Below are positions 47,804-60,082 of a stretch of DNA of 64,000 nucleotides, one piece after another. Origin of the DNA: Ectobius pallidus (Eukaryota > Arthropoda > Insecta > Blattodea > Ectobiidae). Each line of letters opens with the position of its first letter. Position 1 is the first letter of the stretch. Made by a program: the position numbers and the translations under genes. Location: positions 13,967,951-14,031,950 of the forward strand of contig CAXKWD010000011.1 of NCBI GenBank assembly GCA_964059195.1, given 5' to 3'. The notes beneath the pieces are model-generated. The model worked only from the letters and a program-made list of their open reading frames with translations, was not told the origin of the DNA and did no database searches.

Positions 47804-48148
47804 ACTTAGGTTTTCCCGTTGTTAAAAAAAAAATTTAACACAAATTATTTGTTGGGATACTTTTATTTGACATATTATTATGGCTCTTCTGCTTACTTTT
47901 CAACATAATCAACATTTCTTTGCAGGCAATTTTTGGTAGCGTGGCACTAGTTTTTGCAAACACTGTTGTACCATGCTACGTCCTTTTGGCATAGCCAATT
48001 GTTGACTTCTGATTACATTTAATCATCGGTATCAATGTACGTACCTTCGTGATACAACTTGAGTTGGAGGAACACGTGAAAAACACTGGGACCAAGTTCT
48101 GAGGGATATGGAGGATGTTAGAAAATTACCCACTTGAATCTCCTGACC

Positions 48149-48262
48149 AGGGAGTTCCTCAATGTCCTTGTCTGATCAAAAAAGTATGTATGTGATCCGA
48201 AAGTAATGCCTCTCCCGACAGGTCGCGGTCCTGTAAGGCCGGGCGGCGCGCGTGGGCCTCAT
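48149..48262 (+). mobile_element. tRNA-derived SINE, family D, 3' fragment
   Basis: Plus-strand 3' part of family D: TCCTTGTCTGATCA, AAGTATGTATGTGATCC, CTCCCGACAGGTCGCGGTCC. Lies about 350 bp from the long copy in opposite orientation, so the two form an imperfect inverted repeat. Confidence 0.75.
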
Positions 48263-48477
48263 AAATTGTTTTTACAACTGAGATACTGAGAGGAACAAGC
48301 AGGTGTCCATATTTTATTTTGCGTGTGAACCTCCTGGTGAATTTAGTTGTTTTAAAAATCAAATTCTATTCATAATAAAAAGCCGTCCTTCAATGCTACA
48401 TTCTTAATTAATATTACATGCACCACTACACTGCTATTTGGTGGGGCAAATGAAAATATTACCTTACATAATGTTGG

Positions 48478-48687
48478 TGCCATTAAGAAGACCTCTTCCC
48501 AAACCATCGTCTATCTACAAACTAATATAATAGCATTGTTCCCTAATCCGAAAGCCTTCACCGACATCGACACCGACAAGGAACAGGTGTTCTTGTAGTC
48601 GCGTGGAAATCCCCAGTGTTGCCGGTGTCATTCAGTAAATGCTGTAGTACGTATTTTACAACATTGTACTGGACTGCAGACAAGTGT
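48478..48687 (-). repeat. Dispersed 0.2-kb repeat, family R1, copy 2
   Basis: Inverted copy of 39404-39631. It is shorter in one place (the CTCAAGAAGTAGTG segment is missing), otherwise similar throughout. Confidence 0.8.
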
Positions 48688-49389
48688 AAATACGCCTAAT
48701 TTCCTTTCTATTCACTGATTGACAGGTCGAAGAGGATTAGGGTGGTAGCAGTAGAGACAGTTCTTGGAAAAAGAGTTTTTAAGAAGTGGTACCCAAAATA
48801 CTCTAAATAAGAACGTAATATTAGCTCTAGAGAAGTCATTTCTGTGTTTGTTTAAAGGAATAGAACGCTCCGGTATTGGATGCTTCCGTGCTTAGAAGCG
48901 AAGATAACCCCTTCAAGATTTCACCCCTGGAACCGAAGTATTAGAGTTGTAGCTGCCGAAAATTGGAATGGGGTAAGGGGTGGGAAGGGGAGCATTATCT
49001 TGCCCCGGTGGCGATATCACGGGCATATAGATTACAGCGGAGGCTGCGGCATGTTTTTATGATATGCAGCGGCGACAATCACGCCGGTTATACCGCCATT
49101 GCCCCTAATCTCCGTCTCGCAGGTGCACCGCTCGGTAATGTACCTCATAATTGACTATTATTTTTATGTTCCAGACAAGGATGGACATTGCTCACTATTG
49201 GTTTTAACTCCGGTACAGCACAGTTCAACTCTTCTCAGTACATTCCGCACTTTTCCGGCACTCTACATCAAATCCACTCCATCTCACTCCATTCAGCTCC
49301 ACTGTGTTCTACGTCAATCTAAACTATTCTACAGGATTTTTAATCCCTGGGATATCTCTCGTTGCTTTTATTTTAGAAATAGTGATTAG

Positions 49390-49555
49390 TAAAAGTAAAG
49401 TGACCCCTATACAGGCAGTAAGACCCTTAAAGAGTTCCAGGAGCTTGAGGACCGTAGATTTTTAGACGTTCATCTTATGAAGGTAGTATCACCCTTATGG
49501 TAGAATCACCCTTATGCACCAACCGTCTTTATCCTTAGGAAAGTACGGTACTTAT
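49390..49555 (-). mobile_element. tRNA-derived SINE, family A, diverged 3' part
   Basis: Begins AAAGTAAAGTGACCCCTATACAGG and follows the family A body through GAGTTCCAGGAGCTTGAGG and ATTTTTAGACGTTC, then becomes diverged and lacks the tRNA head. An older, truncated copy. Confidence 0.7.
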
Positions 49556-49624
49556 AATCATTGGAGCCTTACGGCCATGGTGAATATATGGATTTAGACT
49601 TTCATGTCCAACTAAGTTCAATAA

Positions 49625-50217
49625 CACTATATAGCATGAAAATGAAAATATGCGTTTCTTGGATGTTTTTGGCTGAAAATAACGAATATGCAATTATTTT
49701 TTGTTTACCAGGCACCATTTTCCAAAATTCCACAATTTTCTTTTTACGTAAGGATACAGGGATACACTAAATTCAGCTGCTATATCTTTGAATGGAGCAG
49801 CCGTGACAGAAAAATCACTACATCCGTAAACAGTGACCTCCAAGTGAAAAAGTAATTCCTGGCACCAAAAACATATCACATAAACCACTTGTGAATCCGG
49901 AATATGTCTTTTTCTTCCACCATTGCACATTAAACTTGGTTTGATGAAAATATTTGTAAAAGCTCTGGACAGAGGAGGAGTGGCTTTCTTGCATCCCAGG
50001 AACAAATTCAAACATCTAAGTGAAGCAAAGGTAAAATAAGGAGATTTTATTGGCCCAAAAATTAAAGCAGTCTATCATGATGAAGAGTTTGAAAGTAACA
50101 AAAACTGTACGAGATGGACCATTTTGGTTTTGATATATGAATAAAAACCTTTTGTTTATACAGAATCACTTAGTTTCATATAAAGGACAGAAAAAAGTTC
50201 AAATATGTTGTACAGTG
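49625..50217 (+). mobile_element. TAA-flanked DNA element, family M3, copy 1
   Basis: 593 bp. Ends CACTATATAGCAT and, reverse-complemented, CACTGTACAACAT. TAA lies directly outside both ends (49622-49624 and 50218-50220). It is an internally deleted relative of the 55062-56021 element, in opposite orientation. Confidence 0.83.
49890..50095 (+). pseudogene. Second, shorter remnant of the same repeated ORF
   Basis: The plus strand from 49913 onward (TTCCACCATTGCACATTAAAC, GGCCCAAAAATTAAAGCAGTC, GATGAAGAGTTTGAAAG) parallels the minus-strand ORF at 55582-55821 but lies in broken frames and stops where the internal deletion begins (about 50098). Confidence 0.6.
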
Positions 50218-50528
50218 TAATTATTATCCTGGTTGAGAGTCTATAGTAAATTTTGTTTTACTGATGTTTCGCTAGCCACAGAGGTATTGTCGGAGGTCAG
50301 CCAACCGGACGGTTCTGTATGACAGATTACGAAATATCAGTTTACGAAGTACCCTTGTTCAGTTTTTTCCTTATTGAGTGAGTGTTTCTCGTGAAGTATT
50401 TCTGAAGTTACAGTTTTCCTCGTTGTTCTGTTTTAGTTTTATTTTTTTATATTTCGTTACTTTATTTCTACAATAACTATAAGGAATTACATATACATAG
50501 AGTTCATGATTTCATGAATACTGTATTA

Positions 50529-50750
50529 GTGTCGGCCTGGGTAGCACAGTTAGTATCTCGCTGGCTTTCTGTGCCCATGGTTGCGGGTTCGATGCCGGCC
50601 TAGGTCTATGGAATTTATGTGTGAATTAACGTGACAGGTCCATGTCAGTAGATTTATTGGCATGTAAAATTCCGGCACCCCGGCGACGGTCACAAGCCTA
50701 AGTTTCAGTACATCCCCGTCGTTAAATAACCATATACTAACCAACCATAA
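50529..50750 (+). mobile_element. tRNA-derived SINE, family B, full-length
   Basis: The head at 50531-50603 carries a box-A-like GTAGCACAGTTAG and box B GGGTTCGATGCC. The body ends CCGTCGTTAAATAACCATATACTAACC. The same body occurs at 1034 and, on the other strand, at 41825. No clear target duplication. Confidence 0.85.
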
Positions 50751-51386
50751 ATATTAGACCTGCATAATGGAGCGGTAGCCTGATTAGGAAGCCTTTAGTG
50801 GGTCCTGTTTCATATATTTATGGCATGTTAAAGAACTCCAAGTTATCCTATTATTCTATCCTGCATATAAAATAAATGTACGTACATTTTCGGTGTTCTG
50901 TAATGAAACCTCTCCAGGTGGCCACGATCCTCCTTATGCAAAGTATGGTTCATTGAGCATTTAGGTTATTACGTTATTGTAAAATAGAAAAAGAAAGAAA
51001 AAAAATAACTCTTATAATAACTCTTTAAATAAAAAAAAATCTAAAAATGTACTGAAGTAACCATGTTGATTCTACGACCAGGATTAGCAAGATAATATAA
51101 AGTTAAATCACACACCCATGTCAAACAAATACATATTGTTCAGGTGGTCATACTGATTTAAGGGTATAAAAAGTAATTTTACAATTTATTTTTATTTCAC
51201 TTATCTTCTTGTCGCCGTTATACGTAATATGTGTAAGACCATTATTAAATGTCTAAGTTTTGTGTGCTTACGATATATCTTACCCAGTCTCTTTATTCAT
51301 ATTGAACTGGTAACTATTCACCCTGTCCTCGACTATTGCTACATATGGTAGGCATGATAATATACATCGACCATGTAAGGCTATTT

Positions 51387-51641
51387 CTGTGGCTTTGTTC
51401 TAAAAGGGCCAGTGTCAATTTCTTGCAAAAATGAAATCTATGCATTATTGAGCTCGGCTAGTCTTTATCTTTCGTATAATAAAAGTGCCAATGTATGTTG
51501 CTATTAATAGACATAATACAGAAACCTTAGAGGCCGAAGTAGGAAGTTCTCAGCAAAAAATATTACTTCTAAAAAGGATTCAAAGTCATTTATCCCAAAA
51601 GCAAGTTTTATGACATAGGACCTTTTAGAACCAAGCCACAG
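51387..51641 (-). mobile_element. 255-bp MITE, family M2, copy 2
   Basis: Inverted copy of the 41450 MITE. Same terminal repeats (CTGTGGCTTTG...CAAGCCACAG) and interior (AGCTCGGCTAGTCTTTATCTT). TTT flanks both sides, too simple to be called a target duplication. Confidence 0.88.
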
Positions 51642-54273
51642 TTTAAACAGATGGTAGGCCTATACATGGAGCTTGGTTTGAAAAATTTTAACACTGCTTA
51701 TAACTTTCCTGTGATGCTAAATCTTAAGAGTAGGAAGATAGATCGATACATAATATAAAATAATAATAAACTGATACTGAAAACATTAAGAAGAAATTAT
51801 ATTATAAACAGTGTAGTTTAATGAATATTATTAAGTTACAGTTATGTCACATGTCATTAGCGTATTATATGTGGCGGAACAAAAATATATTACGTACATT
51901 AATTTTGAAGTCCATATAAAAATTTGTGATCATAAGATTACTTCATCCCTGTGACATGTTCCAGTTGAAGGACCGCTATTGCATATAATATTTTGCTTTC
52001 ATACTTCATATTAAATGTTTAATACTACCAGTGTTGTAAAGAAGAGGAATTCAGGAAAACCAGTGAGGATGGTCTAGTTCGCCCAGCAGAAAATTTTAAT
52101 TCCAATCTTAATATTAGGTTCGTTTATTGCTCATTTAACACAATTTCTTCTATTTTATTAAAACAGTTTCCCTGATAATTCAAATAAACTTTCCAGGTAC
52201 TGAGGTGAAATTTTGCACGAAACTGCTTTAATAATCAATTTGTAAATAAAATTAATTATACTGATCGCTGTAACATTATGACTTATATTATTTTACATAA
52301 TATTTTTACCTAATATTATTTAAAATTTTTAACTTTTAATATATTTAATGGCTATTTATGTAACAAGTACATAAAGAAAGGCTTTAGTGGACCAATCAAG
52401 GTATGATACCGCTAAAGGTTTTGCGTACATGGTTCATACAGTAGTTTTTAGTAAAATCTCTAATTCTACATCGTGCTCAGGTTTTCTATCATTTTCAATG
52501 ATTCTGCGTAAAGAAAGTAGTGATATGTTAATGGCGCTTGTGCCAGTAGAGAATGTTTATAAACTTGGCTTGCTGTGAATTGTTTCTTTTCCTTAAAAAA
52601 GAAAAAAAACTTTCAAAGACATCGTTAAGATAATACTGTTGATTAAGTAAACAAAATATATTTACTTCAATTAAAATTGCACGTCATTCCTATCATATTT
52701 TCCGCAGCAGAACTTATTACGCCTTGTTAAAAGAAAAATTCCAACAGGAGGCTCGAACCCGATTTTATTAAATAGGGGACTAAGCTATGGCGCACTAATC
52801 CAAGATTTATGCGATCGCGCGTACCCCTACTCATAAAAAAATGTAAACAATTATTGTAATCGAATTTATTAATCAAATTTCTAAATTACAAGGTTTACAT
52901 TACTTATTAATTGTTAATGAACAATAAAATCCCTTAACATATAAAAATACTTTAGCGGTCTAGGCCGATAAAGAACTACTTTACGGCGTGTTAGCAGCCC
53001 TAATAGCAGTAGCTTTAGAGAGCGTAAAAATGTTTATAACTATGTCTCATACTTGAGTTTATTCTATTAAAATGTTATCTAGAAAGTACTGAAGTAAAAT
53101 AAACAGACTGAAAAAAATATCTGGCTGGCTAAATAGTATCAGATGGCTGGCAAATGAGTGCACAAAAACAGCGACTTCTTATGTTTTGGAATTACTCATA
53201 GTAGTTGCTGTCTTAGTAAATATCGAATTAGTCAGTATTTGTAGAATTAGCATGTAGTGAGCGTGTCATATTTCCAGGTGAATCATTCACTGTTTCGCAT
53301 GAATGGAATCGAACCTAATTAATTTTAAGTGCTGAAACCAGTAAAGGTTTATCTAGGCCCAGTAGCCTACCTTCTGAAAACATGTAATACTGGAAAAGTA
53401 GGTAGAAAACATATCATTTCTAAATGCATCTACACACTGAATTCTCCAAATCGATTCAATTCACAATGAATTACACTGCTGGGATATGGAGAATAAGCCA
53501 TTCTGGTGTCTACATGAGACAGAAGTGTCCCTCAAGGAATCGCAAGGCTGAGATTGCTGATGCTGGCAAATTCTAAGTCCCACAGAGACCCTTAACACAT
53601 CAGCTGACCTTAAAATCCTCCCCGTCCTTTGGGCGGGTGTTCTAATGAATCTTCCTGGTTTAAAATGCCACAGTCGGATATCCCAGCCCTGGTATCAGTA
53701 GTGTAACTTACTAAGGTATTTAGCTTCCATCCCTCCCACTCCTTCCGCCACATTTTCTTTCTACCTTCCTTTGTTTTATTCCTTGTGTGTTGTGTCACAC
53801 AAACCTGTGATACCTAGCTTCGAAGATACAAGTTGTGTTACTGTGCAGATGGTCTTAAAGTGGTGGTCTACCGGTAGTATGAACAAAACTATTTTCTGAT
53901 ATAATCAAGAGAGATGCATTTTTCCAACTTCTGAGATGCAGAAAATTGAGAGAGTGCTGATGATGGTAATATGATGATAATAGTTTCATTTCATTTATTT
54001 ATTTAGAGATGCTACAGAAATTTTTTTACAAATTATAAATAGCAGGCATCTTGTTTAGTATAGAGGTGGTAGCTATGATGGTGATGATTATTATGGTGAG
54101 GTAGAATTAACATTTACAAAAATTATATACAATTACAATAACACATAAACGAATTTTCTGAGCTTAATTTACAGAGTTCATTTCATAACAGATGTCACTT
54201 GTATTTATACCAAGTCAGCTCTGGAAGCCTCATTGGTCCATATTGCATGCATATAGTCTAGTAAGCACATTCC
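51642..54273. other. Noncoding sequence
   Basis: Apart from a possible SINE head at 52735 nothing is recognised. The 53610-53798 minus-strand frame has no motif. Confidence 0.45.
52735..52810 (-). mobile_element. Possible tRNA-like SINE head
   Basis: On the minus strand GCGCCATAGCTTAG (box-A-like) and GGGTTCGAGCC (box B) lie about 30 bp apart. A full cloverleaf could not be built by eye, so a retroposon remnant is likelier than a tRNA gene. Confidence 0.4.
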
Positions 54274-54286
54274 AAAGGTGCAATAA

Positions 54287-54535
54287 AAAAAAGTAAAGTG
54301 ATACCTATACAAGCAATGGAGGCCCAGAGGATTCTAGGAGGTTGAGGCTCCCAGATTTTGGACATCAGGATTGCTCCTGGTACTCATTTCGGTTAGAGGC
54401 TGAGTCGACTCCAGGACCATAGTGCCGCCAGAAGGATTAGGCCAATTGAAAAACTCCAACGACCTCATCGGGAATCGAACCCGTGACCTTCCGGTTTGTT
54501 TTTAGGGCAGCGCCTCAACCACTATGCTACGGTGT
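54287..54535 (-). mobile_element. tRNA-derived SINE, family A, copy 3 with perfect TSD
   Basis: Reads right to left. A perfect 13-bp direct repeat AAAGGTGCAATAA flanks it at 54274-54286 and 54536-54548, which fixes both ends of the family. Relative to the 8453 copy it has an internal deletion of about 55 bp in the middle of the body. Confidence 0.93.
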
Positions 54536-55061
54536 AAAGGTGCAATAAGACTGTTAATTTAATAATGATAGTAAATAATATTAATAACCATTTTTTTCGG
54601 AATTTAATGTTACTATGTTACAAATGTAACTATGTTACAAATTTATAAGTTATCTTTATTAAAATACTTTAATAAAACTCTGTAATCCATTTGAAACTGA
54701 ACTACTAGATTACAAAACAAGTCGAAATAAAAGTTCGTCCTATCAGAACCAAACCACTGCTGGTAATAGTAAAACAATATAATAGGCCAAGAGTTATTAA
54801 AATTTGCTTTATAGAGCTTGTGGATAAACTCTGTTAAATGCCCTTTCATCTTGTTTGCATTTCCAGCTGTTTAACAATCCATGTACAGTTGACTGTAAGT
54901 GAAGCAAGGTTTTCGAAGGTAGAGTCCAACAACTTTAAGTAATTGCCCTGGTCGACTTTGTTATAACGACTTCGCTATTTCAATGATTCTCTTCGAACTT
55001 CCACTGCCAACACAGCCACAGGACACCTGCAATTAATTTCAATTCACATGTATTAAGATAA

Positions 55062-56021
55062 CACTGTACAACTAATTTGAACTCTTTTTCTGTCTTTATA
55101 TGAAACTATGTGAATCTGTATAAACAAAAGTTTCTTTATTCATATTACATCAAAACCAAAATGGTCCCTAGCGTACCGTTTTTGTAGGAGAAACACTTTT
55201 CATATTTATACAAATTGGTTACAGAGAATTGTAACAGAGGCTTCATTTATATAGAAAACACAAACACTAATATTATTTTTTTGGCCGTTTCCTCTTGTAG
55301 GCATCTGATGTGTCTCTGATAACAGACCAGCAATATTCAGTTTGCATACTTCTATTCCATCGTCCACCGAAACGCTTGATTCAAACATAGAGATGTCCTG
55401 GTGAAACCTTTCACCATGCTCATCACTAATTGTGCCAAAGTTTTGAGGAAAGAAGTCCAGACATGAGTCCAAAAAGTGTAGTTTTAATTAATAACATAAT
55501 ACAACCTATAACACGAAAGCATTTCACCATATCACGAATAAGATCTAAACAGTTTTCAGCTTTCTTACTGCCAATGAAATGTCAGCACACTAATTTGAAT
55601 GCTAGCCAGGCTGCTTTTTCTGCTTCTGACAGTTTATTTTCAAACTCTTCATCACGAAAGACTGCTTTAATTTGTGGGCCAATAAAAACGCCTTCTTTTA
55701 CCTTTGCCTCACTTAAATGTTTGAGTTTGTTCCTGAGATGCATGAAAGCCACTTCTCTGTCCAGAGCTTTCAAACAAAGTTTAATGTGCAATGGTGGAAG
55801 AAAGACACATTGCGGATTCAAATGTAGTTTATGTGATATGTTTTTGGTGCCAGGAATGATTTACGTAAGCCACATTTTAGCTTATGTAAAAACAAAAAAT
55901 GTGGATTTTTGGGGAAATGGTGCGCGGTAAAAAAAAAATTACAGATTCGTTATTTTCAGCAAAAAAAATATACAAGAGAAACATATTTTCATCTAAAGGG
56001 CATTTTTCATGTTGTATAGTG
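55062..56021 (-). mobile_element. TAA-flanked DNA element, family M3, copy 2
   Basis: 960 bp. Ends CACTGTACAAC and, reverse-complemented, CACTATACAAC, with TAA immediately outside both (55059-55061 and 56022-56024). It carries a broken ORF on the minus strand (about 55255-55840). The 3-bp TWA target and CAC termini would suit a CMC/Chapaev-like or PIF-like group, but I could not decide. Confidence 0.83.
55255..55840 (-). pseudogene. Broken ORF of a repeated arthropod protein, function unknown
   Basis: The minus strand has an open piece (55821-55582) starting MNPQCVFLPPLHIK and containing EGVFIGPQIKAVFRDEEFE and KAAWLAFKLV. Further fragments follow, including DFFPQNFGTISDEHGERFHQ at 55472-55400. 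I recall this pairing (LLPPLHIKLG, GVFVGPQI, SDEHGERFHQDI) from many uncharacterised proteins repeated in arthropod genomes. The reading frame is interrupted by stops and shifts. Position inside a TIR element suggests a transposase or accessory transposon protein, which is inference. Confidence 0.65.
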
Positions 56022-56024
56022 TAA

Positions 56025-58716
56025 TCTATATTTTTTAACTTCAATTTGTTTTTCTAATTGTTTACTATGCTGAACAATTTAATGAATGGTTATGTCTCTT
56101 AATCATCACCATAAATAAACGGTATTAAGTACGTGATATTTAATATCTTTTTGATTTTAAATACTTTTTTTACATATTCCATAAAGTTTCACTACACATT
56201 TTCTAAGAGAAACTCCATAAAAATCCTAGGTGAACTCATGAGATCCCGGGTTGCACATCACTGAATTGCTAGGAATATTGACGTGGTCTCAAGTCTTTGA
56301 ACTTATTGCATGAACTCTGGCTGGTTACATATACAGTATCAGGATTGTAAATGAATCGGAGCAAACGAGATTGCGTATCGGATTCAGGCTAATGAATTAT
56401 TTAGTGATTGGTTGAGCGAATGCGGTCGGCTGTACCTTGCTTACTGACCGGGAGTTTGTCCGATGAGTTCCGGACATTTAAATTGCTAACAGTTTAAGCA
56501 ATAAACTGGCACGGAAATGAACATCTTCCCGTGCAAATTGAACTTTCTTCCCGCTGCACGATGGAATCATAAAACACCTCCTAACTACCTTCTCCGTGGG
56601 TAATCTCGAAAAGTTGGAGAATTGTCGCTTGGCATAAGCCATTAGGGAAGTCATTAGGTCTCGATGCATGTTTGCCTTCTTCGCTCTCAGACTATAAGCA
56701 ATATTGAATAATGTACTCCATTACCTCTTCTAATGTCACGGAATTCATGCAATGAGGTTAAAAGGAAAATCCTTGTACTTGCTTCTCTTTTCTGTCACCC
56801 TTAGGGAAATTGAAACGAAATAAGAACGATTCTGCACAGTATCTTTGTAACACAACAATTATAACTAATGGCAGCGCTATGCTCCACTCTGTAATTCTGT
56901 ACCCACTTTTCAGATTTTATATACGTCCTGAATATTATTAGTTTTTAGTTAGAATTAGTTTTTTTTAATTCATAACTCTAGTGTTACAACGAGGTTCTTT
57001 TTTTTTCTTTCAAATGTTAGAAATCAGTGGCGGCCATGTCCTTGGAGATTTCATGCTGTAACATGAAAAATTGAATGCTTTGACAAAAATCTCCTAATAA
57101 AAGTTGCTTGTATATGTCCCCTCTATACACAAGTAAAATATTTGGGTGTAATTCATTAGCACTCTGTATATCCATCGTGAATAATGAAGTCATGAAACCA
57201 CAATGTTGGTACATGTAGAGAAAGGAAACACACTGTATAAAACCCCTGAAAAATTCCTACAATAATTTAAATTAAGCTAAGTCACGTTAATAAATGATTA
57301 TAAAGCATTGAAATACAATATGCTATTCATATTCCAATTGGAGAGTCATTTTCTCAAAGCTGTTCGAATGAATTCCACTATACGAAGGGAAGCGCCGTAC
57401 AGGAGCGAACACTTCTCTGACACCGGTGTACTGCGTGCAGTATCCAGGCTACACAAAGGCGCTAGTCCATAAACTTTCATGGGGAACTTATCTGGTCATG
57501 TGACGCATTGTGGTCGCACTTACTTTATAGATTGTGTCAAAATTGGTTTGAAAACCAATTGGGATATTCCATCATTTCTCTATAGTATTTACTTACATTC
57601 CCAATCATTTTTCTTAACCGTTTTAGGATAATTTGGTTATAAATCAAGGTATAAATAGTAAAATCATATAGAAATATTATTATTCATTTTCTCTGAACAA
57701 GCCCTATGAATTTATCCCATCTTCTGCTATGAGATACGAACTATACAGGGATGAAATAAGGAATGTGAACTCTTCTAGAATATCTCCATACGATAAGTTT
57801 TGTGCTTAAGCTAAGGACTAATATTATAAAAAATCCGATAGGTCTATAAAATACTGTTACCAATTACACAAATTTAGAAAGGTAAACAATCTGTTTTTAT
57901 AAGGATTTGTGTATTACTATATTCATGTTGACAGGTTTTGTTTGCATCTCTGTTACTTGCTTATAGGCCTACAGATTTTACTTTACTTTCTCCCATTCTC
58001 CTTTCCGTGTCGTTTTGATAGTCTAATACCACGATCTTCTTTTCCTGCGTCTTTCAGTTGTTAGGTCATGGTATACTGGTATACTTATGGTATACTGGGT
58101 TCATTTAACTTATTTTCCCTTTCTTGCATGATCTCGCCATTTCTTCGTCTTGATTTCGTCATATTTTTTCTTTCTAAAACTATCATAGTTTCTCTCATTG
58201 TAATTTAAATATGCCTATCATTTTTATGCTACAGTTATTGTAACAATTCGTTATGCATTGTATAGGATGTAACTAATTTTTATATTTCTTCTTGTTTCAG
58301 GTAAGACATCGGCATATACTACTATATTTTCCCACGTGTAAGGTAAGGTACACAACTTAACTCTCTGGATCAAGAATAAATATTTGTCATTTTTGTTTAA
58401 ATCACATTGTGGGGAAATCGACTGTGATATTTTTGAAGCTTTTTGTTTTTCATTGTTAATTTAGTATAAATAAATGGCCCGGCATTCAATGGAATCGTAC
58501 GCGTTACTAAGTACTGAAGGAATCATTACAGCGACATAATTTTTAAAACGTGACGATTTTTTTGTTTCCCGAGTGTTCTGAGCACGATTTTAAACAGAGG
58601 AATTACTTATATAACTTTTAGATTCAAACTTAAATAATTAAAACTTTGAGTTTGGGCAATTCCATTCCATTTACCTCCACATTATGACATAAGACAAATT
58701 ATTAAGTATAAATCGC
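56025..58716. other. Noncoding sequence
   Basis: No element or gene recognised. A short perfect palindrome ATTGGTTTGAAAACCAAT lies near 57542. Confidence 0.45.
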
Positions 58717-58790
58717 GTTCATCCACCACTATGGCGTTACGGATGTGTTTGCTCTCCTCACGCAGATGGGCCCGGGTTTGATTCATGGTC
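58717..58790 (+). mobile_element. tRNA-like SINE head related to family D
   Basis: CCACTATGGCGTTACGGATG, CTCCTCACGCAG and a box-B-like GGGTTTGATTC match the tRNA-derived head of the 47403 element. The downstream body is not recognisable. Confidence 0.6.
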
Positions 58791-59825
58791 TCTGTACATT
58801 TTTGGGGTTCTTTCTGTCTGAAAGAGGTTAGAATTATATTTTCCAAATTTTATTTTCTGTACTCTTTTAATGAACATGTGGAATTTATGTGGAGTGAAAT
58901 ATTCACAATCATCTGTACAGTTAGTGAAATGTTAGTTGAATATCAAAATGACCCTTATGTGATTGTTTATACTACATCAGCTTTTCTGCTATATTATTGT
59001 TTTTAAGCTTACATCTCTTGTGAATTTGAAAAAAAATTTAGGTTCTTCATATGGAAGAACACGAATTGCATGCGCGTTCATGGAAAAAGTAAATAACTTT
59101 ATTTCATGCCGGGATTTTTAAACTAATTTTGAATTGCATGCTGGCTTGCCCTTGAACTTCCCTTTAATATTCGAGTAGGAACCAGTCTACGAATCACGTA
59201 CTGGAGGTATGTAGTGGTTTCTTTAATAGGCCTATGACAAAACTGGGTGAACGGTACAATATATCTGTAACTAGCTTATTGTATACCAATACCCATACAA
59301 CATCACTACATTTAGTGTAATTATAATTAATTTTGACAGTTTTTTACGTAGAAAATTAAATTCAAAGTAACTCTTACTAGTTGTAACGTCAACTAAGCAC
59401 AACAACAGGTATTTATTTATATCTAAACATCACTTTTCACCAACTAAGGCTTCCAATTATAATTGTAATAACACTTTTATCTTATTTATTATTTAAATAA
59501 GTTTTCAACGGTTTACGAAAATAAGATTTATTTTAAATTACATTACCTAAAGAAACGCGTTTTTATTCAGGTGACTTCAGCCAAGGGACTATCGGATCAT
59601 GGAACCAACTGTAGCTACTATGATGGGCGAGATAAAGAGGAAAGTGTTCGACATCGATGGCATTAAATGTTATTTTCCAAAAGCACTAAGTAATAATAAT
59701 TAGGAAATGTGGGCGTGTTGCAAGATCCATTTTAAAGCTTGCGTTAAAACCAATATAGACTGCATTACAGTATAGAATAGCCTAAAAATGGGAAAGAAAG
59801 TCTTTCATATTTAGGATTTCTTCTG

Positions 59826-59942
59826 GGCACGCAATTTGGATACTTCGTAAACAGCTTGGCACGCAACTCGGATGGACCCTTGATTTCATGGGCAGGCAAT
59901 TCGGAAAATTTGTACATTTCTGCACGCAATTCGTAAACACTG
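59826..59942. repeat. Degenerate GGCACGCAATTCGGA repeat
   Basis: Four imperfect copies of a roughly 30-35-bp unit (GGGCACGCAATTTGGA, GGCACGCAACTCGGA, GGGCAGGCAATTCGGA, TGCACGCAATTCGTAAAC). No relation to other repeats in the window. Confidence 0.6.
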
Positions 59943-60082
59943 CTTCAATTTTGGATGAAGATATTATGAAAATGGGGCATTTATTGTTCTCTCATTTGGT
60001 TAGTAATCTTTAAAAACTGATAATAGTCACTTTAGAAGTACACCCTTCAATTTTAAAGGTATTATTTATATTAATAGTATTA

